NCBI RefSeq assembly: GCF_008838325.1
Contig: NZ_CP042829.1
Coordinates: forward strand, 2,108,001 to 2,172,000
Length of the DNA: 64,000 nucleotides
Reading direction: 5' to 3'
From: Tepidiforma bonchosmolovskayae
Lineage (GTDB): Bacteria > Chloroflexota > Dehalococcoidia > Tepidiformales > Tepidiformaceae
This document shows, piece after piece, positions 35,852-43,029 of the stretch. Below the pieces are notes generated by a model, which saw only the letters and a list, made by a program, of their open reading frames with translations, did not search any database and had not been told where the DNA came from. How positions within the stretch are numbered: position 1 is the first letter of the stretch; every line of letters starts with the position of its first letter. Position numbers and translations under genes: made by a program.

Positions 35852-36250
35852 CTAGACGGCGTCGGCCTTCGCGACGGCCTCGCCCTCGATCACCGTCTCG
35901 CCGTTCTGGTTCACGGTGACCACCTTGATGGTCGCGAGGCCATCTTCCACCTTCGTTACCTCGAACTTCGCCGTCAGCGTATCGCCCGGCCACACCTGCC
36001 GCGTGAACCGGACCCCGTACCGCTTCAGGGCCATCACCCCGAGCCAGTCCGTGAGCGCCCGGCCCGTGAGCCCCATCGAGAGCATCCCGTGGGCGAACAC
36101 CGACGGGTAGCCGGCAACCTCCTTCGCGAACACCTCATCGTGGTGGATCGGGTTGAAGTCCCCGCTCGCGCCCGCGTACTTCACGATGTGCGTCCGGTTG
36201 ATCTTCTCGATCACCACCTGCTCGCGCGTATCGCCAACCTTCAGCGGCAT
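35852..36250 (-). CDS. MaoC-like hotdog dehydratase
   Basis: This 132-residue single hotdog-fold protein contains YAGASGDFNPIHHDE, with the hydratase Asp and His of MaoC/R-hydratase enzymes, and FAHGMLSMG. It adds or removes water across an enoyl thioester. It follows a FAS1-like hotdog gene by 10 bases; the pair resembles HadAB-type heterodimers in which one subunit carries the motif. The likely substrates are acyl-CoA esters in degradation. Confidence 0.9.
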   Translation of the reverse strand: MPLKVGDTREQVVIEKINRTHIVKYAGASGDFNPIHHDEVFAKEVAGYPSVFAHGMLSMGLTGRALTDWLGVMALKRYGVRFTRQVWPGDTLTAKFEVTKVEDGLATIKVVTVNQNGETVIEGEAVAKADAV

Positions 36251-36260
36251 CTCGGTCCTC

Positions 36261-36740
36261 CTACTGCTCCACAGCCTTCTCGGTCTGCACGCCCACGCTG
36301 ATCGCCGTCACGCACAGCACCCCGTCCTGGTTCCGGTACTCCGTAATCGTCTCCGAGAACTGAAGCCGCCCGCCGCGGCGGCCCTCCTTCTCCCACCGCC
36401 GCCCTGGCCGGGTTGTCACCGTCAGCGTGTCCCCGACAAAAATCGGGTGATGGTACTCGTAGTGCTGCTCGGCATGCAGGCCGCGGCCCAGCCCGCCGCC
36501 ACTCTGCCCCTCCGGCCGCGGCTGGCGCGGCTCCTTCCGCGGGCGGGTCAGGTCGAGCGGGTAATCCGGCTGCCAGTGCGCGCTGCACTGCACGAAGGTG
36601 GGCGGCACCGTGATGCCGCCGATCGCCTTCGTCGCCGGGTCGTTCGGGTCCCAGTACTCCGGCCGGATGTCCAGGAGCGACCGCGCGAACAGCATCACCT
36701 GCGTCCGGTCGACCGGGAACTCGAAGCCTTCATCAGCCAT
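36261..36740 (-). CDS. FAS1-like dehydratase domain protein (HadA-like partner)
   Basis: This 159-residue hotdog-fold protein has PPTFVQCSAHW and YHHPIFVGDTLTVTTRPG, typical of the FAS1-like/MaoC N-terminal dehydratase family. It lacks the GDxNPxH catalytic motif found in its neighbour, so it probably forms a heterodimer with that protein. A Gly/Arg-rich loop lies in the middle. The two genes form a compact acyl-CoA hydration unit. Confidence 0.85.
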   Translation of the reverse strand: MADEGFEFPVDRTQVMLFARSLLDIRPEYWDPNDPATKAIGGITVPPTFVQCSAHWQPDYPLDLTRPRKEPRQPRPEGQSGGGLGRGLHAEQHYEYHHPIFVGDTLTVTTRPGRRWEKEGRRGGRLQFSETITEYRNQDGVLCVTAISVGVQTEKAVEQ

Positions 36741-36817
36741 CGCAAGACTCCTCGGTGCGAAGAATGTGCGGGCGCATCCTACCCGAGGCCGCCCGCTCCC
36801 GCCATGCAGCCCGAACC

Positions 36818-37540
36818 TCAGCTGCCCGCTGCCTGCTCCGGGATCGTGACCCCGGTCGCCTTCAGCCGCTCCCGGTTCCGCTCAAGGAACGCCGCCCACC
36901 ACGCCGGGAACTTCGACTCCAGCGGCTCGCCGGCCGCCCGCTTCGCCAGCAGCCGGTCCAGCTCCCCGTAGACGGCCTCCCGCAGCTCCTCCAGCGTCCC
37001 GTTGTTCCGGTAGACCCAGTCCGCGCCCGGAGCGCGAACCTCCAGCGGCACCATGCTCGCCAGCCGCTGGTTCGCCTCCTCCTCGCTCATGCCGCGGGTC
37101 TCGATCAGCCTCTGGCGCGCAATCGCATCATCGACCCCGATGAGCCACGTTTGGTCGCACCAGCGCGCGTACCCCGGCTCCATCAGGTTCACCGCCTCCA
37201 TTACGCAGATGGCGTCGTCGCCCAGCTCGGCCCGCCACCCGTCGATGACGCCTTTCACCGCCTCCGTAATCGAGCCGATCGCCCGCGTCAGCCGGTTCAT
37301 CTCCTCCGGCTTCCCGAAGACCTTCGCCCCCAGCACCTTCCGGTCGATGTAGCCGTCCGGGCCGACAATCTCCTCGCCGAAGGCCTCCACCACCCGCGCG
37401 AACCCGGGCGTGCCCGGGTCGTACAGCCGGTGGACCAGCTTATCAGCGTCGCAATGGTGCGCCCCGCGCTCCACCAGCAGCTGCGCCACGGTGGATTTCC
37501 CCGCGGCAATCGTCCCCGCAAGTCCAATGACGAGCGGCAT
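36818..37540 (-). CDS. coaE: Dephospho-CoA kinase family protein
   Basis: This 240-residue P-loop kinase starts MPLVIGLAGTIAAGKSTVAQ, has the ADKLVHRLY motif of CoaE and a helical lid (RGMSEEEANQRL). CoaE phosphorylates dephospho-CoA in the last step of CoA synthesis. It carries about 40 extra C-terminal residues beyond the usual 200, rich in Trp, Arg and Glu. The neighbourhood of CoA-thioester enzymes fits. The ATG at 37540 is preferred because the P-loop follows it directly. Confidence 0.88.
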   Translation of the reverse strand: MPLVIGLAGTIAAGKSTVAQLLVERGAHHCDADKLVHRLYDPGTPGFARVVEAFGEEIVGPDGYIDRKVLGAKVFGKPEEMNRLTRAIGSITEAVKGVIDGWRAELGDDAICVMEAVNLMEPGYARWCDQTWLIGVDDAIARQRLIETRGMSEEEANQRLASMVPLEVRAPGADWVYRNNGTLEELREAVYGELDRLLAKRAAGEPLESKFPAWWAAFLERNRERLKATGVTIPEQAAGS

Positions 37541-37564
37541 GTCCGTCCTCCTTGAGCATACGAG

Positions 37565-37592
37565 CGGGGCGGGCCGGCGCCGGCCCGCCCCG
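37565..37592. repeat. 12-bp hairpin between the thiolase and coaE
   Basis: Arms 37565-37576 and 37581-37592 pair perfectly around GCGC. It is placed where a terminator would be for the thiolase transcript, but no T-run follows on the minus strand. Confidence 0.55.
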
Positions 37593-37617
37593 TTAAACGC
37601 ATCGTTCCCGGCGAACC

Positions 37618-38766
37618 TTACGGCCGCTCGTTCGAAAGCACCACCGTCCCGGAGGCGCCGAACATCCCGCCGACGCCGTGCGCAACGCTCACCTTCACGC
37701 CGGGAATCTGCGCCGGCGCGGTCCCGCGGCACTGCCGGACGCTCTCCTGCAGGGCGTACATCCCGTACATGCCCGAGTGGGTGTAGCTCAGCCCGCCGCC
37801 GTTGGTGTTCAGCGGCAGCTTGCCGTTCGCCCGGGTGTTGCCCTCCCAGATGAACTGCGCCGCTTCGCCCCGGCCCACAAACCCGAGGTCCTCGAGCCCG
37901 TAGAGCGGCAGATGCGCGAACGCGTCATAAATCATCAGGTGGTCGACGTCGTCGTGCGTGATCCCCGCCTCCTGGAAGGCCCGCGGCCCCGCAACCCGGA
38001 ACGCCCGCGAGCTCGTGAAATCCTCCATCTGACTCACCATCGGGGTTTCCACACTCTCGCCCGTCCCGAGGATGTAGACCGGCTTCGTCGGGAAGTCCTT
38101 CGCCCGGTCCGCCGAGGTCAGGATGAGCGCCCCGCCGCCGTCCGTCACCAGGCAGCACATCAGCAGCCGGAACGGGTACGCGATCATGCGCGAGTTCAGC
38201 ACATCCTCGATGGTGATCGGGTCCTTCATCATCGCGTTCGGGTTCCGCGCCGCATATTCGCGCTGGACCACCGCCACCATCGCCAGGTGCTCCTCGGTGA
38301 CCCCGTACGTCTTCATGTACCGCAGCACGGGCACCGTGAAGAGCGTCGGCGGGCCCATCGGCCCCGTCCACCCTTCGAACTGGGCATTCAGCGACTGCCG
38401 CGCAAAACCGAAGCCGCCCCGCCCGATGCCCGACCGGCCGCTCTCGCCGTGCGTAATCAGCACGGTCCTCGCAAGGCCCGTCTCAATCGCGGCCACGGCG
38501 TGCCGCACGTGGATCATGAACGAACACCCGCCCACGGCGGTGCCGTCCACGTACGTCGGCGTGATGCCCAGGTAGAACGCGACCTCGGTCGGGCTCGCGC
38601 CCGCGCAGGCCACGCCGTCGATGTCCGACGGCTTCAGCCCGGCCTCCTGCATGGCGAGGATGGCCGCCCGGGCATGCAGCCCCAGCTGCGAAAGATTGGG
38701 GAACCGCCCCTCCGGCGAGACCAGCTCGGCCGCGCCCACAATGGCAACACTTCCCGGTTTCGGCAT
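37618..38766 (-). CDS. Thiolase / SCP2-like acyl-CoA thiolase
   Basis: This 382-residue protein has VAIVGAAELVSPEGRFPN at the N-terminus. The nucleophilic Cys is in VGGCSFMIHVRH, and NTNGGGLSYTHSGMYGMYAL is a thiolase motif. The C-terminal VSVAHGVGG region has His and no terminal catalytic Cys, typical of SCP2-type thiolases. It would cleave beta-ketoacyl-CoA or act in steroid/branched-chain breakdown. It is paired with an OB-fold protein 2 bases upstream, as in known thiolase/DUF35 complexes. Confidence 0.9.
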   Translation of the reverse strand: MPKPGSVAIVGAAELVSPEGRFPNLSQLGLHARAAILAMQEAGLKPSDIDGVACAGASPTEVAFYLGITPTYVDGTAVGGCSFMIHVRHAVAAIETGLARTVLITHGESGRSGIGRGGFGFARQSLNAQFEGWTGPMGPPTLFTVPVLRYMKTYGVTEEHLAMVAVVQREYAARNPNAMMKDPITIEDVLNSRMIAYPFRLLMCCLVTDGGGALILTSADRAKDFPTKPVYILGTGESVETPMVSQMEDFTSSRAFRVAGPRAFQEAGITHDDVDHLMIYDAFAHLPLYGLEDLGFVGRGEAAQFIWEGNTRANGKLPLNTNGGGLSYTHSGMYGMYALQESVRQCRGTAPAQIPGVKVSVAHGVGGMFGASGTVVLSNERP

Positions 38767-38768
38767 GG

Positions 38769-39182
38769 CTACGCCTCCTTCGCCGGCCGCCACGTGGGCA
38801 GCGTGATTTCGTCGTTCACCTTCGTCGGCGCCAGCTCGAGCCGCATGTCCAGCTGGAGCGCTTCCGGCGTCTGCGGGCAATCGATGATGTTCGTCATCAT
38901 CTTGATGCCCTCATCCGTCTCGACGACCGCGATCGCGAACGGCGCCTCGAACCCCGGCGGCGGCCGGTGGCTGATGACGTAGCTCAGCAGCCGGCCCTTG
39001 CCGCTCGCCTCGAACCATTCCACCTCCGCGAACGGGTCGCGGGGATCGAACGGCCGTGGCGGGAAGTACGCCTTCCCTGTCTGCTTGTTCCGCTGGAGCA
39101 TCAACTTGCCCTGCTTCAACCCATCCCAAAACGGCTGGGTCTCCGGCGTGGCCTGCGGGAGAACCTTCGAATAGTCGTGCAA
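38769..39182 (-). CDS. OB-fold (DUF35) partner of thiolase, degenerate zinc ribbon
   Basis: This 137-residue protein starts HDYSKVLPQATPETQPFWDG, typical of DUF35 proteins. The usual zinc-ribbon Cys pairs are missing: the segment reads LQRNKQTGKAYFPPRPFDPR. The OB-fold half (GRLLSYVISHRPPPGF, VVETDEGIKMMTNI) is intact. These proteins activate or stabilise thiolases and shuttle acyl groups. The TTG at 39182 follows AGGAAGG and is chosen over an ATG at 39221, whose extra 13 residues are unconserved. Confidence 0.85.
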   Translation of the reverse strand: MHDYSKVLPQATPETQPFWDGLKQGKLMLQRNKQTGKAYFPPRPFDPRDPFAEVEWFEASGKGRLLSYVISHRPPPGFEAPFAIAVVETDEGIKMMTNIIDCPQTPEALQLDMRLELAPTKVNDEITLPTWRPAKEA

Positions 39183-39289
39183 CCCTCTGCCTTCCTGAAC
39201 TGCCAAGAGTCCGGGCCGCATTTCGGTCCCGGCTGCGAACGTGCAACGTCAATGTCTACCGTGAACGTGAAGGTGAGGCAAGCGGCCAG

Positions 39290-40210
39290 TTACGCCGCCA
39301 CGTCGTCCGCCACCCGCACCAGCACGCCGGCCGCTTCCGCGAGCACCCGCGCGCGCTCGTCAATCGCCCGCCCGCCGACCGCGGCCCGTGCCCGGTAGCC
39401 CGCCTTCTCCAGCGCCTTCGCCCTGGTCAGGGCGCGGCTCACATCGTCCGCATCGATCGTCCGCGAAATCTCCACCGCAAGCAGCAGGGGACGCTGGGCC
39501 GGGTCGGACCGGTCCCGCCCCTCGATGATCAGGTCGAGCGCCCGCAGCTCCACCAGCTCCCGTTCATCGAGTTTGCCCGCATCCTCCGCCTCATCGACCA
39601 GGTCGAGATCGCTGAGGGTCACCACTCTCGGCTTTCGCAGCCACTTGCCAAAGAGTGACGGCGCCTTTCGCTCGAACCGCATCTCGTAGAGATAGCCGAG
39701 CTCGGCGTCGAGCCGCTGATGTGCCCGGTTGATATCCACGCGCATAACGCCGACTGCCTGTACCAGCTCGTCGACCCGGGCGGCCAGCTGGTCGACGCGC
39801 GCGGTCAGCTCCTCAAGCCGCGCAGCAAGTTCATCGACGCGTTGCTCGGTTCGCCGCTGGGCCTCCGCCAGCTCATCCACGCGCCGCCCGAGCTCTTCGA
39901 GCCGCTGTTCGGTGCGCCGCTGGGCCTCCGCCAGCTCCTCGACCCGTTGCTCGGTGCGCCGCTGGGCCTCGGCAAGCTCGTCCACGCGCCGCCCGAGTTC
40001 TTCGAGCCGCTGCTCGGTGCGCCGCTGGGCCTCCGCCAGCTCCTCGAGCCGCTGTTCGGTGCGCCGCTGGGCCTCCGCCAGCTCCTCCACAATCCGAGGC
40101 AGCCGGTCGAATTCGTCCCCGAGGATCAGCGGGCGCAGCTGCGCCCGCCACTCCGGCCGCTCGGCCAGCAGGCGGATCAGGTCCTGCACATCCTCAACCG
40201 TGAATGCCAC
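39290..40210 (-). CDS. Coiled-coil repeat protein with a possible nuclease-like C-terminus
   Basis: This 306-residue protein has an N-terminal helical segment (1-40), a heptad-rich coiled coil (41-155) and a C-terminal alpha/beta domain (165-306). The coil is built from ELAEAQRRTEQR units and VDEL spacers; 35-residue units are tandemly duplicated at residues 55-89 and 90-124. The C-terminus (LDLIIEG, LLLAVEISRTIDADDVSRAL) resembles DUF3782-type PD-(D/E)XK domains, but Ser replaces the catalytic Lys after the Glu. The coil should make it an oligomer. Function unknown. Confidence 0.75.
   Translation of the reverse strand: MAFTVEDVQDLIRLLAERPEWRAQLRPLILGDEFDRLPRIVEELAEAQRRTEQRLEELAEAQRRTEQRLEELGRRVDELAEAQRRTEQRVEELAEAQRRTEQRLEELGRRVDELAEAQRRTEQRVDELAARLEELTARVDQLAARVDELVQAVGVMRVDINRAHQRLDAELGYLYEMRFERKAPSLFGKWLRKPRVVTLSDLDLVDEAEDAGKLDERELVELRALDLIIEGRDRSDPAQRPLLLAVEISRTIDADDVSRALTRAKALEKAGYRARAAVGGRAIDERARVLAEAAGVLVRVADDVAA
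39839..40090 (-). repeat. 42/105-bp tandem repeats inside the coiled-coil gene
   Basis: The repeats encode residues 41-124 of the coiled-coil protein. Two near-identical 105-bp units (39839-39943 and 39944-40048) each hold two 14-residue units and one heptad. High DNA identity points to recent expansion by slippage or unequal recombination. Confidence 0.9.
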
Positions 40211-40249
40211 GCTTCAATCCTACCACGGGCCCCCGGGCCCTCCTCGGCC

Positions 40250-42232
40250 TCACCCCTGCCCGTAGAGCACTTCGCGCAGGTCGATGCACACACTCGTCCC
40301 GTCCAGCCGCAGGTGGCGCGGGTTGAACCCCTCCGCGTGCACCGCCGCCAGCAGCTCGCCCGGCTCCAGCTCCGCCGGCACGGCGCACGCCGCCAGCCCG
40401 TTCGCATCGGTGACCACCCGGGCAACCAGCCCATCCTTCCGGTCGGTGACCACGATCTCCGCGCCCGCCACCGGCGGGTGCTCCCCGTGCGCGTCCGCGT
40501 CGTTATCGGCGACGGCGAAGCGCGCGCTCCGGCCGTCGTGCGTCACCTCTACCTCCACGCGCAGGTCGCGGAGGTAGATGCACGGCTCTGCGGTGATCGC
40601 CGCCATCCCGTCCCGCTGCGGAATGCGCGCCGGGTTCGCCCGCAGCTCAACGTTCTGCGTCGCCATGCCGTGGTCCGTCGTGATCACGAATAGCGTCGTC
40701 TCGAACAGGCCCCGCTCCTCCAGCGTCCGCAGGATGTGCCCGATCCGTCGGTCCGTCTCATCCAGCGCAGCCCGCGCGCCCTCATGGTGCGGCCCGTAGT
40801 CGTGCGCCGAGCTGTCCGGCTGTGCGAACTCGTGGTACACGAAGACCGGCGCCGGGTGACTCTCATCAAGAAAGAGCAGCCGCGCCTGCGCGAGCGCCCG
40901 GTTGTCAATCTGGCCCTGCAACCGGTGCCCCTCCTCCTCCAGCTCCTCGTACCAGCGCGGGTTAATCTCGTGCTCTGTCTCTTTTGTCAGCGCAATCAGC
41001 CGGCCCCGGTCGCCGACCAGCCGCCGCTCGAGCGACGCATGGTCCGCGCCGCGCGTGCACGGCTCGTTAATCGATGCCGTAAACGCCCCATCCCCAAGCA
41101 CCCGCTTGAACGCTTCGAACAGCGTCTCCACCTCCGGATTGAGAAACCGCGCCGTCTCGAACTGCATCCCCTGCGGTGAAACCAGCTCCCGCGTCGCCCG
41201 CAGGTAGTAGGTCGGGTTCACGACGTCGTGGTGCCCGCTCCACGTCCCCGTGCCAATGGCGTTGTGGCTCGGCCACGTGATGCTCGGGAAGTTCGTGATG
41301 CTCCCGTACTGCAGCAGGCACCCCCGCACAATCAGCCGCCGCAAATTCGGGATCGCCTCGGGCTCCCGTTCGAGCCGGTAGAGCAGCTCCGTATGCGACT
41401 GCCCGTCCAGCAAGAGGATATAGACCCGTTCGGGCCGCCCCGTCGCCTCGTCCAGCACCTCCTCCAGCACTCTGCCGTCCTGCCGCTCCAGGTAAACGTC
41501 CGGCGGGCATCCCCGCTCACTCGACGTCCGCCCCGTGATGTCACGCCCGTCGATCAGCGGGAAGCCCATCAGCCGCGCGATCGTCGGCGCAATGTCCACC
41601 TGCTTCGCCGGCGCATCGACCACCGCCCCGCGCTTCACGCCCGGCCCGGAGATCACGAGCGGAGACCGCGATTGCACCACATCGAGCGCCCCGTGCTGAC
41701 CCGGCTGCCGGCCGTAGGCGTAGCTCTTCGGGTTGACGATGAGGTCCGGCCCGTTCGGGCTGTCGAACAGCTGCGAGATCCGCTCGTACGCGTACGGGTA
41801 GGTCAGCCGCTCCGGCTCGATGTACGCCTGCTGCACGTCCGCCGGGTTCCCTGCCGCTGCCATCTCCTCGTCGTAGGTCGCGAGCGCCCGGTAGTCCTGT
41901 CGCTCCAGCGGGTTCTCGCCGACGACCTCGACCACCTCGTACACGTATCCGCCTTCCGGCGCGTACCGGCGTATCCAGCGCACCATCCCCCGCAGCGCCC
42001 ACGCCTCATAGCTCCACGAACCGTCCCGCTCCTGCCGCGCAGTCGCCACGAAGTCGGTCCACGCCCGGCCGTCCTCGGTCGTCAGCAGCTTGTGGATCGC
42101 CAGGCTCCCAGACTCCTCCTGGTGCGGGTCGAGCCCCTGTCCGCCCGGCCGCTCCGGCCCGACCGCTGCTGCCGTCATCGTTGTCTGCATCGCCCGAACC
42201 CCCAGTCGCGTGCTGCGCGCATCGGCCACCAT
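40250..42232 (-). CDS. Alkaline phosphatase-superfamily protein with permuted motif order
   Basis: This 660-residue protein has all the landmarks of phosphodiesterase/phosphopentomutase-type alkaline phosphatases, in rotated order. Residues 178-217 contain GQHGA and DIAPT, normally the C-terminal metal His and PTLA segment. The first metal Asp (LLLDGQSH, Asp276) and the nucleophile region SITWPSHNAIGTG (Thr319) follow. Then come QPDSSAHDYGP and TTDHGM, which bind the metals. The last 110 residues are beta-rich and include an Ig-like or carboxypeptidase-regulatory-like segment (DRKDGLVARVVTDANGLAA). No signal peptide. The substrate is unknown. It could also be two fused half-domains. Confidence 0.8.
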   Translation of the reverse strand: MVADARSTRLGVRAMQTTMTAAAVGPERPGGQGLDPHQEESGSLAIHKLLTTEDGRAWTDFVATARQERDGSWSYEAWALRGMVRWIRRYAPEGGYVYEVVEVVGENPLERQDYRALATYDEEMAAAGNPADVQQAYIEPERLTYPYAYERISQLFDSPNGPDLIVNPKSYAYGRQPGQHGALDVVQSRSPLVISGPGVKRGAVVDAPAKQVDIAPTIARLMGFPLIDGRDITGRTSSERGCPPDVYLERQDGRVLEEVLDEATGRPERVYILLLDGQSHTELLYRLEREPEAIPNLRRLIVRGCLLQYGSITNFPSITWPSHNAIGTGTWSGHHDVVNPTYYLRATRELVSPQGMQFETARFLNPEVETLFEAFKRVLGDGAFTASINEPCTRGADHASLERRLVGDRGRLIALTKETEHEINPRWYEELEEEGHRLQGQIDNRALAQARLLFLDESHPAPVFVYHEFAQPDSSAHDYGPHHEGARAALDETDRRIGHILRTLEERGLFETTLFVITTDHGMATQNVELRANPARIPQRDGMAAITAEPCIYLRDLRVEVEVTHDGRSARFAVADNDADAHGEHPPVAGAEIVVTDRKDGLVARVVTDANGLAACAVPAELEPGELLAAVHAEGFNPRHLRLDGTSVCIDLREVLYGQG

Positions 42233-42255
42233 CGGCCCCGGCCGTGAATGTCGTG

Positions 42256-42804
42256 TTATCCGTTCAGCTGCCAGCCGACGAACGGCTCCTCCAGCTCCAC
42301 CTCCATCGACGAGAGAAACCGCGCGGTCATCCCGTAGAACCCCGTCAGCAGATTTACCCCGACCACGGTCCCGGGCGCTACGAGCGCAGCCAGCCGGTCA
42401 TGAACTTCCTGCCCCGGGTGCCCCGAGGCGTTCACCGCATCGACATACTCGAGAATCGCCCGCTCGACCTCGTTGAAGAGGTCGCTTGTCTTCCAGTGGT
42501 GGAGCGCCACGATCTTCGCATCGCTCAGGCCCGCCTGCCGCCCGATCCGGACGTGCTGGTGCCACTCGTACTGGCTGTGGTGGAGGATCGCCGTCCGCAG
42601 AATCACCAGCTCCCGCGTAGCCACATCCAGTCCGCAGTGGTTCCACAGCCCGTTCCCGAGCCGAAGGTAGGCGCGCCACACCTCCGGGTTGTTCGCCATC
42701 GTCCGGAAGATGTTCGGCACCTCCCGGCCGACCGCGTTCCGGTCCCACACGTACCGGAGCTCCTCCGGCAGCTCTTCCTTTGTCACAAACGGCAGTCGCG
42801 CCAT
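42256..42804 (-). CDS. Carboxymuconolactone decarboxylase (CMD/AhpD-like) family protein
   Basis: This 182-residue helical protein has RELVILRTAILHHSQYEWHQH, the CMD core. The peroxidase CXXC of AhpD is missing (HHSQ), so it is more likely a hydrolytic or binding member. It follows the phosphatase-fold gene with 23 bases between them and is on the same strand. Its substrate is unknown. Confidence 0.88.
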   Translation of the reverse strand: MARLPFVTKEELPEELRYVWDRNAVGREVPNIFRTMANNPEVWRAYLRLGNGLWNHCGLDVATRELVILRTAILHHSQYEWHQHVRIGRQAGLSDAKIVALHHWKTSDLFNEVERAILEYVDAVNASGHPGQEVHDRLAALVAPGTVVGVNLLTGFYGMTARFLSSMEVELEEPFVGWQLNG

Positions 42805-42867
42805 CCGTTCCTCCGTACGGGCCGGTCCCCGGCCACGCGCGGAGTGTACCGGCTTCCCACGCCGCTA

Positions 42868-43029
42868 TCAGCCCGCCCGCCGCAGCAGCAACAGGCTCGC
42901 CGCCGCCACCGCGCCTGCCCCCACCGCCGACCCGGCTCCGCCCAGTGTCCCGGTTGCGGCCCGCAGGCTAACCTCCAGGATGCACCACCCCAGCATGGCG
43001 CCCGAAGCCGCGGCCCCGGCCTTCCTCAC
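42868..43029 (-). CDS. 53-residue small membrane protein
   Basis: The GTG start at 43029 sits in a GTGA overlap with the stop of the c-di-GMP enzyme gene, which signals translational coupling. The product has 53 residues: a short basic N-terminus (MRKAGAAASGAM), one hydrophobic stretch with WCILEV and a second (AVAAASLLLLRRAG end). It has one Cys and one Trp. Small membrane peptides are often missed. Its position suggests a partner for the signalling enzyme, which is inference. Confidence 0.55.
   Translation of the reverse strand: MRKAGAAASGAMLGWCILEVSLRAATGTLGGAGSAVGAGAVAAASLLLLRRAG

Noticed and set aside
39839-40090. A CRISPR array, because of regular repeats
   Set aside because: The repeats are direct, contiguous, in frame with a coiled coil and have no spacers.
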